This document shows, one piece after another, positions 52,017 through 60,648 of a stretch of DNA of 64,000 nt. The stretch spans positions 186,001 to 250,000 of the forward strand of contig CBDFKY010000005.1 of NCBI GenBank assembly GCA_965248995.1, read 5' to 3'. Within the stretch, counting starts at the first letter, position 1, and each line of letters starts with the position of its first letter. The translations under genes were made by a program, and so were the position numbers. Under the pieces are notes generated by a model that saw nothing but the letters and a program-made list of their open reading frames with translations, was not told the origin of the DNA and made no database searches. Source of the stretch: CBDFKY01 sp965248995. GTDB lineage: Bacteria; Pseudomonadota; Alphaproteobacteria; Rickettsiales; UBA998.

Positions 52017-52186
52017 GTTTTAGTGAATGACGGAATTTATACAGGTTTGTCAAGGCGCTTGCCTGAACAAGACATCAAATATATCTAAAAAATGTTTAAC
52101 TGAAAGTTAATTAAAAAAGCGCATACTGCTTGACAGTAATATATTGGCACAGGCTTCATTAACATTTTGGTAACGGGTACCATCTC

Positions 52187-53026
52187 ATGACAAAAACACA
52201 GGTTCATTCTTCTTCGAACGCAGGCTTCACGCTGGTGGAACTTTCCATCGTACTGGTTATCATCGGCCTGATCGTCGGCGGGGTTTTGGCAGGGCAGGAC
52301 ATGATCCGCGCAGCGGAGATCCGCTCCACCATCGCGCAACTTGAAAAATACAATACGGCGGTTAATACGTTCCGCGACAAATACGGCAACATTCCGGGTG
52401 ATATCTTAAGCTCAGACGCCACGAAATTCGGCTTCACTGCCCGCTCCGGGGCTGCCAACCGTGGCGACGGTGACCGCCAGGTGGAAGCGCTGCCGGCCAA
52501 CCCTATGTATCTCGGGCATGAAACCGCCTTATTTTGGCGCGATCTTTCGCAGGTATCCCTGATCGACAACGGATTCGTCACCGCAACGGACGCGCTGGTA
52601 ACAGCCGCTGCAGGGACGATCGATACGTATCTTCCGCCCGCGAATATCGGTCTCGGTCATTATATCACCATTCATTCTTCCGCCGGACGCAATTATTTTC
52701 AGCTCTCGCGCGTCATCTCCATCGCTGCGGGGGCTTATACGCTTGAAAACGCGATGACGCCGCAGACGGCTTTCAATATCGACAAGAAAATTGACGACGG
52801 CCAGCCGTTAAACGGCAGCGCACAGGCCGCCTGGAGCGCATCGGCGCTAAATGCGGTGATCGTGGAAGGATCGCCGGGAGCGACCACCGTCTTCACCTTT
52901 GCTGGTACTGCGGCGACGGATTGCGCCTCCGATCCGACCACGGCAGGTACGGATATCTACAACACCTCGACGGAACAGGGAGCCAATCAGCCAGCTTGCC
53001 AGTTACGGGTTCGTGCGGCGTTTTGA
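52187..53026 (+). CDS. Type IV pilin-like (prepilin-type N-terminal methylation) protein
   Basis: This 279-residue protein has a short basic leader and the prepilin cut site G-FTLVELSIVLVIIGLIVGG, with the conserved Glu at +5. The helix continues into AAEIRSTIAQLEKYNTAVNT and a globular domain with YGNIPGDI, common in alphaproteobacterial pilin-like proteins. There are two cysteines near the C-terminus (TDCASD and PACQLR). It stands alone, with a TTGACA at 52130-52135 upstream but no good -10 box. It could be a minor pilin or pseudopilin; no assembly genes are nearby. Confidence 0.85.
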   Translation: MTKTQVHSSSNAGFTLVELSIVLVIIGLIVGGVLAGQDMIRAAEIRSTIAQLEKYNTAVNTFRDKYGNIPGDILSSDATKFGFTARSGAANRGDGDRQVEALPANPMYLGHETALFWRDLSQVSLIDNGFVTATDALVTAAAGTIDTYLPPANIGLGHYITIHSSAGRNYFQLSRVISIAAGAYTLENAMTPQTAFNIDKKIDDGQPLNGSAQAAWSASALNAVIVEGSPGATTVFTFAGTAATDCASDPTTAGTDIYNTSTEQGANQPACQLRVRAAF

Positions 53027-53116
53027 TGCAATAACGCTATCACAGGGCTTCATCATTGAAATCCATGCATATGTTCAGAGTACATGGCTCTGAACATATG
53101 CATTTTCGTTCCAAAT

Positions 53117-53995
53117 TCAGCGCATATGCTGCATGGAGGGGGAGTCCGGCATCATATCCCGCTGCCAGTGGGCTTTCAGGCCGTTTACCACTTTCTGGCG
53201 CTCATACAGCTCTTCCAGACGGCCTTTGCGTTTTCCAACGATGGTGGTTTCGATTTTATTTCCCACCCAGCCGACCGCTCCCATGACGGCGCTCAGGCCG
53301 CCCGCCGCTACGAGCTGGCGATTTGCCTGCACGGCGGGACGGACCGCCGCCTGATCCGGCAGAATGTCCATCACTCCCTTTAATGCTGCCGCCAACCCCT
53401 GGGACACCGTCCCTTTATAATAAGGCGTAACACAACAGGCAACCATAGGCTGGGTACAACAGGGCGCCAGCGTCTCGCCCTCTTTCATCACCTTATTGAT
53501 GCGTTTGAAAAACACTTTATCGGGCAGTTCCTTGAGTGTTTCGAGAAAGTTTTTCATATACCCTTCCGACCCGTTCTCTCCCGGAAGAGGGTAATGCACG
53601 CCTTCCACCAGCGGTTTGCTGACCGGCAATAACGCCACTCCTTCCCTCAGGTTTGAGAGTGTTTCGAACTCCGACATTTTTTCTTTCGCCGTGTTGATCA
53701 CGGCCGCTTCCGCTTCTGACTGGCCTGCCGCATTACGCCGTAAGAGCAGATGCGCGCCGGTAAACGAAGCCGCCGTTCCGAGCGCAATCGTTCCCCATTT
53801 CGCGATCATGGCGAGCCGGGAGGCATGTCTCACTTCTTCCTGCAGTTTATCCACCGTTTGATCCAGCAGGGCGGATTGCGCCTCGAACTCCTCCCATGAA
53901 AAAGAGTGATGATGATTGACCAGCGTTTCGATGTCGCTGTCCAGTACGGACAGGTGAGCGGTATCGGAAGAGGGTTTGGTGGCGTCCGTGGTCAT
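53117..53995 (-). CDS. Orphan protein, downstream half of a frame split by an in-frame TGA
   Basis: This 292-residue protein is unrecognised. It has a charged coiled-coil start (QTVDKLQEEVRHASRLAMIA), a helix GTIALGTAASFTGAHLLLRR, a cysteine cluster (APCCTQPMVACCVTP) and a second hydrophobic helix near 255 (LVAAGGLSAVMGAVGWVGNK). The ATG at 53995 is only the first start after a TGA at 54119-54121. The same frame continues upstream without another stop into the 54910 gene. The frame between them encodes a plausible membrane helix (GLLGLCCAVPAAISVATTLF). So this may be the second half of one ~597-codon gene. Confidence 0.55.
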   Translation of the reverse strand: MTTDATKPSSDTAHLSVLDSDIETLVNHHHSFSWEEFEAQSALLDQTVDKLQEEVRHASRLAMIAKWGTIALGTAASFTGAHLLLRRNAAGQSEAEAAVINTAKEKMSEFETLSNLREGVALLPVSKPLVEGVHYPLPGENGSEGYMKNFLETLKELPDKVFFKRINKVMKEGETLAPCCTQPMVACCVTPYYKGTVSQGLAAALKGVMDILPDQAAVRPAVQANRQLVAAGGLSAVMGAVGWVGNKIETTIVGKRKGRLEELYERQKVVNGLKAHWQRDMMPDSPSMQHMR

Positions 53996-54118
53996 GGGTT
54001 TACTCGCGGTAAGGGAGGGAAATAATGTGGTCGCGACGGAAATGGCGGCCGGAACGGCGCAGCACAGCCCCAGAAGTCCGGCGGTGGCGGCACCGGTGGG
54101 CGCTTTATAGTTGCCGCC

Positions 54119-54910
54119 TCATACCCCCATCGGCTTGCCGAGAAAAGCCATGATATGACCGCCGATGCCTTCGGGATGTTGAATATCGGAGATTTTATCG
54201 ATGCCGAAGGTGGCGGTGGCCACCTGCACCGCATGTCCGACGCCGCTTAATATGGTAGGCAGCGCGATGAAGAGCGCCATGCCCTTGGCGCCGAGCGCTA
54301 CGGATTTGCCGAGAATAGGCTTGGCTTCCGGGTCTTGCGGCTCGCCCGCCTCCGTCTGTTTGGAAATCCGGGCTTCTTCCCAGTCCGTCAATGCCTTACC
54401 GGTCAGTTCTCCGAGCAGAACGATACCGCCCGCCGCCAGCGCATTGGCGAGTTTCATTTCCGCCACGTGGTTTCCGACCCGGGGAATCCGGCGAAGCTGC
54501 GCATTCAGCCCTTCCGGCAGGGTTCCGGTACCCAGATGATATCCGACGCCCGGAAGGCGTACCAGCAAGCTGGAAATGAAACCGGCAACGCCGTAACTCG
54601 GACCGTAAATTTCCGGATACAATCCATCCAGCCCGTGCACCGGCGTTCCTTTTTCAACGGCTGAAAACGCATAGCTGAGACCCCAGGCCGGTTTCTTGCT
54701 GGCGATGACCGTGCAGCAGGCCCCGTTATGATCGATAATGTCCCTGACTTCCTTTATCTTACCGACATCCAGAGCGCTCAACAGAAACGGAGTAAGCGAC
54801 AACGCGCCGCTCACGCCGCTGAACCAGCTCATGAAACGGTGCGCCATCCCGTGTCCATCGTGGGGTTCATGCGCATGATGCGTTTGAAGCTCGTAAGGAT
54901 GTCCTATCAC
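54119..54910 (-). CDS. Orphan membrane-associated protein, upstream half of a split frame
   Basis: This 263-residue protein is unrecognised. A histidine-rich start (HHAHEPHDGHGMAH) is followed by several hydrophobic or glycine-rich helices (FSGVSGALSLTPFLLSALDV, GVAGFISSLLVRLPGVG, LANALAAGGIVLLGELTG, ALGAKGMALFIALPTILSGV). It ends at a TGA after AFLGKPMGV. The downstream 292-residue frame is in the same register (53995 and 54910 differ by 915 bases, 305 codons), so the TGA may be a nonsense mutation or a read-through site. Trp is encoded by TGG and TGA ends other genes here, so general UGA recoding is unlikely. Confidence 0.55.
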   Translation of the reverse strand: MIGHPYELQTHHAHEPHDGHGMAHRFMSWFSGVSGALSLTPFLLSALDVGKIKEVRDIIDHNGACCTVIASKKPAWGLSYAFSAVEKGTPVHGLDGLYPEIYGPSYGVAGFISSLLVRLPGVGYHLGTGTLPEGLNAQLRRIPRVGNHVAEMKLANALAAGGIVLLGELTGKALTDWEEARISKQTEAGEPQDPEAKPILGKSVALGAKGMALFIALPTILSGVGHAVQVATATFGIDKISDIQHPEGIGGHIMAFLGKPMGV

Positions 54911-54977
54911 CGTTTAGTTGAACCCTTGGAAAAGAAGAAATATCCAGCCACATGAAATGCTGCTGCCGATTATCGTT

Positions 54978-55466
54978 TCACTTGAGGATACTGCGCAGCA
55001 TCCAGACCGCTTTCTGATGCACCTGGATCCGCTGTACCGCCAGATCTTCGGATTCATCATCCTCCTGTTTCGCCGCCTTCTCCTTGACGATCTTGGCCGA
55101 TTCGATGGCTTTCTGGTTGGATTCCATCAGATTGCGCACCATTTTATCCGCGATCTTGTCACTGTCCGCTTCCTTAAGCAGAGGATTTTTCACCGCGTCC
55201 ACCGCTTTGAGGATCGCGCTGTAATGATCCGGCAACGCATAGCTGTCCAGCGCGCGGATACGTTCGGCTATCAGGTCGACGGCGAGGAACAGTTCATTAT
55301 ATTGCTGTTCGAACAGCAGATGCAGGGAGGAAAAGCGCGGGCCTTCCACGTTCCAGTGGTAATTATGGGTCAGCAGGTAGAGCGCATAGGTATCGCTTAA
55401 AAACTGCTGGAGGGCGTCCGCGACGGGGTTCTTCGCGGGCGATACGCTGGAGGTGGTGGCGGGCAT
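54978..55466 (-). CDS. dps: Dps-family ferritin-like DNA-protection protein
   Basis: This 162-residue protein has the Dps ferroxidase motif THNYHWNVEGPRFSSLHLLF followed by AVDLIAERIRALD, holding the inter-subunit His, Asp and Glu iron ligands. Dps dodecamers store iron, quench peroxide and coat DNA in starvation. It is divergent from glmM. No OxyR-like site was evident by eye. Confidence 0.92.
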   Translation of the reverse strand: MPATTSSVSPAKNPVADALQQFLSDTYALYLLTHNYHWNVEGPRFSSLHLLFEQQYNELFLAVDLIAERIRALDSYALPDHYSAILKAVDAVKNPLLKEADSDKIADKMVRNLMESNQKAIESAKIVKEKAAKQEDDESEDLAVQRIQVHQKAVWMLRSILK

Positions 55467-55611
55467 GGTAAAATCCTTCTGTTATGATATGGTTAACGAC
55501 GTGAACAGTGGGATAAAACCATGTCGTATGCAACAAAATATTTTGCTGGCTGCCGTGATTGGAACCCTGTATCAACGAAGTGTTAATCACCCATGCGCTA
55601 CACTGACCGCT

Positions 55612-56967
55612 ATGACACGTGAATTTTTCGGTACCGACGGAATCAGGGGCAAAGCCAACAGCGGCAACATGACCGCGGAGATCGCCATCAAGCTGGGCAT
55701 GGCGGCGGGGACGTATTTCAACCAGCGCCACACGCTGCATCGCCCGAAGGTGGTGATCGCCAAGGATACGCGGCTGTCCGGCTACCTGCTGGAGCCGGCG
55801 CTGACGTCCGGCTTCATCGCGGTCGGCATGGACGTCATCCTGCTCGGCCCGCTGCCGACGCCGGCGGTGGCGATGCTGACGAAATCCATGCGGGCCGATC
55901 TCGGCGTCATGCTTTCCGCCTCGCATAATCCTTATTATGATAACGGGATCAAGCTGTTCACGTCCGAGGGCGAGAAACTGACGGACAAGGCGGAGGCGGC
56001 GATCGAGGCGCTCATGAGCCGGGATTCAGACGACATGCGGGTCGATTCCCTGAATCTGGGCCGTGCCACCCGCATTGACGACGCGAGCGGCCGGTATATC
56101 GAGTTGATCAAACGCACCTTTCCCTATCATCTGCGGCTGGACGGCCTGCGGATCGTGCTAGATTGCGCCCATGGTGCCGCCTATAAGGTCGCGCCGATCA
56201 TTTTGAGGGAGTTGGGTGCGGAAGTGTTCACGCTCGGGATCGATCCCGACGGGTTCAACATCAATGAAGGCTGCGGCTCCACCCATCCCGAAGCGATGAT
56301 CGAATCGGTACGGCGCCACCGCGCCGATGTCGGGATCGCTCTCGACGGTGACGCGGACCGCGTGGTGATGAGCGACGAGCGGGGCCAGCTGCTCGACGGC
56401 GACCAGATCCTGGCGATGATCGCCCGTTTCCTGCAGCAGAGCGATCGCCTGCCTTCCGGCAAGATTGTCGCCACCCAGATGTCCAACCTCGGCTTCGAAC
56501 ATTATATCCGTTCCCTCGGCCTGCAACTGATCCGCACCAATGTGGGGGACCGGTACGTGACGGAAGCGATGCGGCAGCATGGCTGCAACCTGGGGGGTGA
56601 GCAGTCCGGGCATATCCTGCTCTCGGACTATTCAAACACGGGAGACGGACTGCTAGCGGCCTTGCAGGTGCTGGCGGCGATGCAACAGCATAAACAGTCG
56701 CTCAGCACCTGCACCGCATGCTACACTCCTTTTCCGCAACGCCTTACCAATATCCGCCTGAACGATCTTCAACAGGACCCGACCAGCAAGCCTGCGGTGA
56801 AGGAAGCCATCACGAATGCCGAAGCGGAACTGAACGGCAACGGCCGACTGTTTATCCGCAAGTCAGGCACGGAACCGGTGTTACGCGTTATGGTGGAAGC
56901 GAAGGAAGATGCGCTGGTCAACCGCCTGAGCGATACGTTGAAACACACGATTGAAGCGGCGGCATAA
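55612..56967 (+). CDS. glmM: Phosphoglucosamine mutase
   Basis: This 451-residue enzyme converts glucosamine-6-phosphate to glucosamine-1-phosphate for peptidoglycan and lipopolysaccharide. Motifs: FFGTDGIRG at the start, the phosphoserine loop ASHNPYYDNGIK (S104), the metal loop DGDADR, GGEQSGH and RKSGTEPVLRVM for phosphate binding. The ATG at 55612 was chosen because it begins the family-typical MTREFFGTDG; longer in-frame starts would overlap dps. In many alphaproteobacteria it follows folP/ftsH, but not here. Confidence 0.95.
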   Translation: MTREFFGTDGIRGKANSGNMTAEIAIKLGMAAGTYFNQRHTLHRPKVVIAKDTRLSGYLLEPALTSGFIAVGMDVILLGPLPTPAVAMLTKSMRADLGVMLSASHNPYYDNGIKLFTSEGEKLTDKAEAAIEALMSRDSDDMRVDSLNLGRATRIDDASGRYIELIKRTFPYHLRLDGLRIVLDCAHGAAYKVAPIILRELGAEVFTLGIDPDGFNINEGCGSTHPEAMIESVRRHRADVGIALDGDADRVVMSDERGQLLDGDQILAMIARFLQQSDRLPSGKIVATQMSNLGFEHYIRSLGLQLIRTNVGDRYVTEAMRQHGCNLGGEQSGHILLSDYSNTGDGLLAALQVLAAMQQHKQSLSTCTACYTPFPQRLTNIRLNDLQQDPTSKPAVKEAITNAEAELNGNGRLFIRKSGTEPVLRVMVEAKEDALVNRLSDTLKHTIEAAA

Positions 56968-57028
56968 GTTTTTTGAAGGCCCAGACTTTGCAAGGGATAT
57001 CGCCACTTTTTTGAAAAAAGTAAAATGC

Positions 57029-58372
57029 TTATCCTTTCATAATCGATAACGTATCGGTAGATATCGGGAACAACCCTGCGGGTAAGGGTGTTTTCCCCCA
57101 TTCATAACTGTCGAACGTATCACATGCCTCACAGTGCGACACCCATCCGCCGGAACGATACCCGCAGGTAATGCAGTGCCATGCCGGATCGGGTTCCGCT
57201 TCCGTCAGACGGCGTAACCACAGCGAGGCCGCCGCGGTATCTCCATGTGCTGTTTCTTCCAGCGTGGCGAGAAGCCGGAAAATACGGGCCTGCGGGGAAA
57301 GATCAAGAGCGGCTTTGAGGTGGGTGCGGGCGATGTCCCACTGCTGTACTTGCATGGCGACACGCGCGATACCGATATGGCTCTCGATATGCCCGGGATG
57401 GTAGGAAACCAGTAACGCGGCGCGTTTCATCCGCATGGCGGGGGAAGCGTCGCTCAGGTAGTCGAGCATGATATCGATCAGCGCGGGATGAGGGCGCAAT
57501 TTCCACGTCTTGGCCAGTTCTTTCAACGAACGTTTCCATGACCCCTGTCGCGCCAGTTCAATCAGGTAATCATAGGCGGGCGGAAACGTTGGATCGCAGG
57601 TGAATGCTTCCTGCATTTCCTGTTTATCGGTCGCGGCTGCGGAATCGCTCATCGACTGCGCCACCAGCAGCCGGGCGGTGAAATGCCGCATCTGTTCTTT
57701 CGTGATGGTCCGCTGCCAGCGCAACGCTTTCAGCAGCGCCTGCGCTTCCACGAACGCATCGGCTTTAAACAGCAGGCCGAGATAATGGATGGCTGTGGGA
57801 ACATGTTTGGCGCGCAGAAGATACGCTTCTTTCGCATAGCGTAGCGCTTCTTCCGTATCACCGCTCTGCACGGACAGGGCACTTAGCCGGGACAACGCGA
57901 CGAAACGGGTTTCAGGCCATTCCTGGAGGGACTCAAGGGCCTTCAACGCGGCATCCTGATGCCCCGTTCTGGAGGCGATATGCGCCTGCAGCAGAGTATT
58001 GAGCGGCAGGGAATCGCCCAGTAGTTTGCGGCTCTGGTTCAGGTGCCGCTCTGCCTGCACATAATCACTGAGCGAAAGTGCGGCGACGGTATGCGTCAGG
58101 GCTTCCAGACCACTCTGATGCTGTTTCAGGCTCCGGCGCGTCCCGAAATAGGAAAAGAACTGCACCGCGCGCATGACGAACGAAAGCAGCAGCGCTCCGA
58201 GCACCGCCGCCACCGCCAGACCTACCAGCACCACCCAGAATTTCGTGGCGATACGGTATCCCATCCAGTCGAGCTGCACTTCTCCGGGATTATCCGAAAG
58301 CCAGAGTCCGAGCGTACTCGCCAGGCCGATGATGAAAAGGGTGACGAGCAGGCGGAGCAGCATCAGCATCAT
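57029..58372 (-). CDS. HemY-domain tetratricopeptide membrane protein with C-terminal zinc ribbon
   Basis: This 447-residue protein has two N-terminal membrane helices with the HemY signature (LASTLGLWLSDNPGEVQLDW, then FWVVLVGLAVAAVLGALLLS). A long TPR array follows (ALKALESLQEWPETRFVALS, GDTEEALRYAKEAYLLRAKH, VQQWDIARTHLKAALDLSPQ), and a C-terminal WHCITCGYRSGGWVSHCEAC with two CxxC pairs, like a rubredoxin-type knuckle. In alphaproteobacteria this gene follows the Mic60-like gene in the hem region, as here (6 bases between). The HemY name is historical and its biochemical role is unclear. Confidence 0.8.
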   Translation of the reverse strand: MMLMLLRLLVTLFIIGLASTLGLWLSDNPGEVQLDWMGYRIATKFWVVLVGLAVAAVLGALLLSFVMRAVQFFSYFGTRRSLKQHQSGLEALTHTVAALSLSDYVQAERHLNQSRKLLGDSLPLNTLLQAHIASRTGHQDAALKALESLQEWPETRFVALSRLSALSVQSGDTEEALRYAKEAYLLRAKHVPTAIHYLGLLFKADAFVEAQALLKALRWQRTITKEQMRHFTARLLVAQSMSDSAAATDKQEMQEAFTCDPTFPPAYDYLIELARQGSWKRSLKELAKTWKLRPHPALIDIMLDYLSDASPAMRMKRAALLVSYHPGHIESHIGIARVAMQVQQWDIARTHLKAALDLSPQARIFRLLATLEETAHGDTAAASLWLRRLTEAEPDPAWHCITCGYRSGGWVSHCEACDTFDSYEWGKTPLPAGLFPISTDTLSIMKG

Positions 58373-58378
58373 CGCCTC

Positions 58379-59404
58379 CTAATGCGCCGCGAACAGCAGC
58401 ATGTCGACATCCTGCAGGATTTTCTGTGAACCTATATGCGCGTATGCATCGTACCGCCATTCCTTGAAATATGGCAGCGCATGGATACTGAGGCGCTGCA
58501 CTTCATCGAGCGCCAGGGCGATATCGTCCTGCTGCACGTGCCCTTCGGCGCGGGCGATGACCGCCCCGTCCGTATCGTCATGATGGCCGTTGCCCACTTT
58601 ACGGATAATCACCAGCGAGTTCAGCCAGCGCTCGGCATCCGCCCAGAATCCCTGCTCACCCCGCTCATAATTGGTCATCATTCCGTCGCGATAGAACGCC
58701 CGAATACTGCGGTCGAAATTCAGTTTCAACTGATCCATCGAGGGAATACCCTTCGCGGAATACGGCTTGAAGTAGCCCAGTTTTTCGCGCACCGTATCCG
58801 GAACCGTTGTGAATTCGAGGAAGGTTTTCAGTTCAGGAGAAAAAGCCTCCGCATTGGTGATCTTGTTTTTAAGCAGGGTGTATTGCTGGAATAGTGCAGA
58901 AACGCTTTGCGTATTGCCCTGCTGATCCGAAACTTTTTTCTCCAGCGTACTGACCGAACCGAGCAATGCGGCAATCTGTTGCTGCTGGGCTTCCACTTTC
59001 CGCTGAAGCGCGGCAAGATCCTCTCCCGCGGAACCGGCGGGTAATGCCGGCGGGCGGGCTGTCTCCGGCAAGGGTTTATCCGTCACCGTCAGTCCTGTTT
59101 CCCCCCCCACCGTTTTACGTTGGAGAGAAGCGTCCGCGGCGTGTTCGCGGGATATGTCCTTCAAATGAAACCGCTGCGGCTTGTTCGCCTGGTAAGGCGT
59201 CGGCGTATTCACACGCGCATCCGTTTCAGACGTGGGAACATCACGCTGCGCCCACCAGCCGAGCGCGGCAATCACCAGGACCGCCGCACTGATCCACAGC
59301 CACGGCACGTCCCTGCGCGAAGATGCAGATGCGGGAGGTATCCCTTCTTCCGTCCGCTCGGCAGCCGGATTTTCATATAATAAGGGTGAAGGGGTTTCTG
59401 TCAT
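58379..59404 (-). CDS. Mitofilin/Mic60-like membrane protein (COG4223 type)
   Basis: This 341-residue protein has a single membrane helix (WLWISAAVLVIAALGWW), a proline-rich linker and a coiled coil (LAALQRKVEAQQQQIAALLG, VSTLEKKVSDQQGN). The helical C-terminal domain is typical of alphaproteobacterial Mic60 homologues (MMTNYERGEQGFWADAERWL, GALDEV-type turn). Such proteins shape intracytoplasmic membranes and bind outer-membrane partners. It directly precedes the HemY-domain gene, the standard alphaproteobacterial order, but hemC/hemD are not upstream. Confidence 0.75.
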   Translation of the reverse strand: MTETPSPLLYENPAAERTEEGIPPASASSRRDVPWLWISAAVLVIAALGWWAQRDVPTSETDARVNTPTPYQANKPQRFHLKDISREHAADASLQRKTVGGETGLTVTDKPLPETARPPALPAGSAGEDLAALQRKVEAQQQQIAALLGSVSTLEKKVSDQQGNTQSVSALFQQYTLLKNKITNAEAFSPELKTFLEFTTVPDTVREKLGYFKPYSAKGIPSMDQLKLNFDRSIRAFYRDGMMTNYERGEQGFWADAERWLNSLVIIRKVGNGHHDDTDGAVIARAEGHVQQDDIALALDEVQRLSIHALPYFKEWRYDAYAHIGSQKILQDVDMLLFAAH

Positions 59405-59558
59405 GACGGCTGAACTCTAACGTTAAAAAAAGACGGTATCAAGAGGCAAGAAAATTTTAGCATAATCGATAGCGACCGGAAAAAAGAAGGTTTCATTTTA
59501 GCGCGGAACGATTATACGGTTACAGAGAACTTTTTTATTCCCGGAAAGTGAGTAATAT

Positions 59559-59936
59559 ATGAACCGTTTTACAGCCGCATGCCTTTTTTCCGTCCTGCTT
59601 GCCGCAAATGCGCCGCAGGCTCATGCCATGCTCAAGGTCACGAATCTTTCCTCCTCTCCCCAGACGGTCGTGCTGGACAGCGGCAGCGGCGATTTAAGGA
59701 AAGTCATCGCTCCGCAGGCGAGCGCGTATTTTCCCGGATCGGACGGGCTGCTTTCGCTGGAATCCGCCCTGCGTCCAAGTGCGGGCGATACGGTCGGTGC
59801 CTCGGGACTGCTTTCCGGTATCGTAGGGGCGGCGCGTACTTCCCATATTCCCGCTTCCCAGATGGATCAGTTCGTCATCTGGCCGTCCGGCGAACTGCAA
59901 CTGCAGTTGCGCCAGAAAAAAGGCAGGGAGCATTGA
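59559..59936 (+). CDS. Small secreted protein of unknown function
   Basis: This 125-residue protein has a signal peptide (FTAACLFSVLLAANAPQAHA) and a ~100-residue mature part with beta-like strands (LKVTNLSSSPQTVVLDSG, FVIWPSGELQLQLRQKKG). No family was recognised. It lies 7 bases before the Pcm-like methyltransferase gene, so the two are likely co-transcribed together with the TolC-like gene. Confidence 0.6.
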   Translation: MNRFTAACLFSVLLAANAPQAHAMLKVTNLSSSPQTVVLDSGSGDLRKVIAPQASAYFPGSDGLLSLESALRPSAGDTVGASGLLSGIVGAARTSHIPASQMDQFVIWPSGELQLQLRQKKGREH

Positions 59937-59943
59937 TACGACC

Positions 59944-60627
59944 ATGACGGAACACACTTATTCCCCTACCACCCTGATGATGAAGGGACAGCTGGCGACG
60001 AACGGCATCCACGACCCGGCGATCGTCGAAGCGCTGCTGCAGGTGGAACGCGCCGCTTTTCTGCCGGAGGCGTTGCGAGGGGCGGCCTACGTGGATGACG
60101 ACCTGCCGATCGCGAAAGGAAGATATATGCTGGAGCCGCTGGTTTTCGCCCGCATGCTGGAACATGCGAAAATCCGGCCCGACCATAACGTTCTGGACGT
60201 AGGTGCCGGCTATGGGTATGGCAGCGCCGTGTTATCCCGCCTTACACCTCATATCGTGGCGATTGAAGAATCCGCGGAACTGGTGGCGGCGGCCCGGACC
60301 ATTTTCGCCTCCCTCAATATCCGCGCCATTGATCTCATCACCGCTTCGGTAGCCGCGGGATGCGCGGAACACCAGCCTTATGACCGGATTATCATCGAGG
60401 GAGCCCTGCCGGAGATTCCCGAAACGCTCGAAGATCAGCTTGCCGAGGGCGGTGTGCTGGTCGGATTACGCTTCACCAGCAGGATATTCGCAACACAAAA
60501 GGCGCTGGCGGATATTGTCGTGGGGATTAAAGAGGGTGATTGTGTGCGTTATGTTGCAAAGGAGCGAATTTCCGCGTACCCTCTGAGTGAAACTTATCAG
60601 AAAGAGTTTTCTTCCTTCACTCTGTAA
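59944..60627 (+). CDS. Protein-L-isoaspartate O-methyltransferase family protein
   Basis: This 227-residue SAM-dependent methyltransferase has VLDVGAGYGYGSAVLSRLTP (motif I), VAIEESAELVAAA (motif II), YDRIIIEGALPEIPETLEDQ and LAEGGVLVGLRF, a pattern of the alphaproteobacterial Pcm-like branch. This branch commonly sits just before a TolC-like gene. The branch lacks some residues of true PCMT, so the activity is uncertain. Confidence 0.85.
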   Translation: MTEHTYSPTTLMMKGQLATNGIHDPAIVEALLQVERAAFLPEALRGAAYVDDDLPIAKGRYMLEPLVFARMLEHAKIRPDHNVLDVGAGYGYGSAVLSRLTPHIVAIEESAELVAAARTIFASLNIRAIDLITASVAAGCAEHQPYDRIIIEGALPEIPETLEDQLAEGGVLVGLRFTSRIFATQKALADIVVGIKEGDCVRYVAKERISAYPLSETYQKEFSSFTL

Positions 60628-60648
60628 CATCGCATCCTTATTAGTTTT

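Noticed and set aside
52130..52158. A strong promoter at TTGACA before the pilin-like gene
   Set aside because: The -35 box is perfect, but no acceptable -10 box lies 16-18 bases downstream.
54119..54121. UGA recoded as tryptophan across the genome
   Set aside because: Many genes here end in TGA (including ATGA overlaps at 340, 39598, 41726 and 45395), and conserved Trp codons are TGG, so standard decoding holds.
53996..54234. Proline-rich 80-codon minus-strand frame between the two halves of the split gene
   Set aside because: It is an out-of-frame reading of the same strand. The in-register frame gives a membrane helix and joins both neighbours.
55453..55611. Longer start for glmM at 55453
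   Set aside because: It would overlap the dps start and add residues unlike the family. The ATG at 55612 gives the standard MTREFFGTDG start.
57005..57021. The A/T-only inverted repeat ACTTTTTT-G-AAAAAAGT between glmM and the HemY-type gene as a terminator
   Set aside because: It has no GC in the stem and a one-base loop, so it would not form a stable terminator hairpin. It may be chance in an AT-rich gap.
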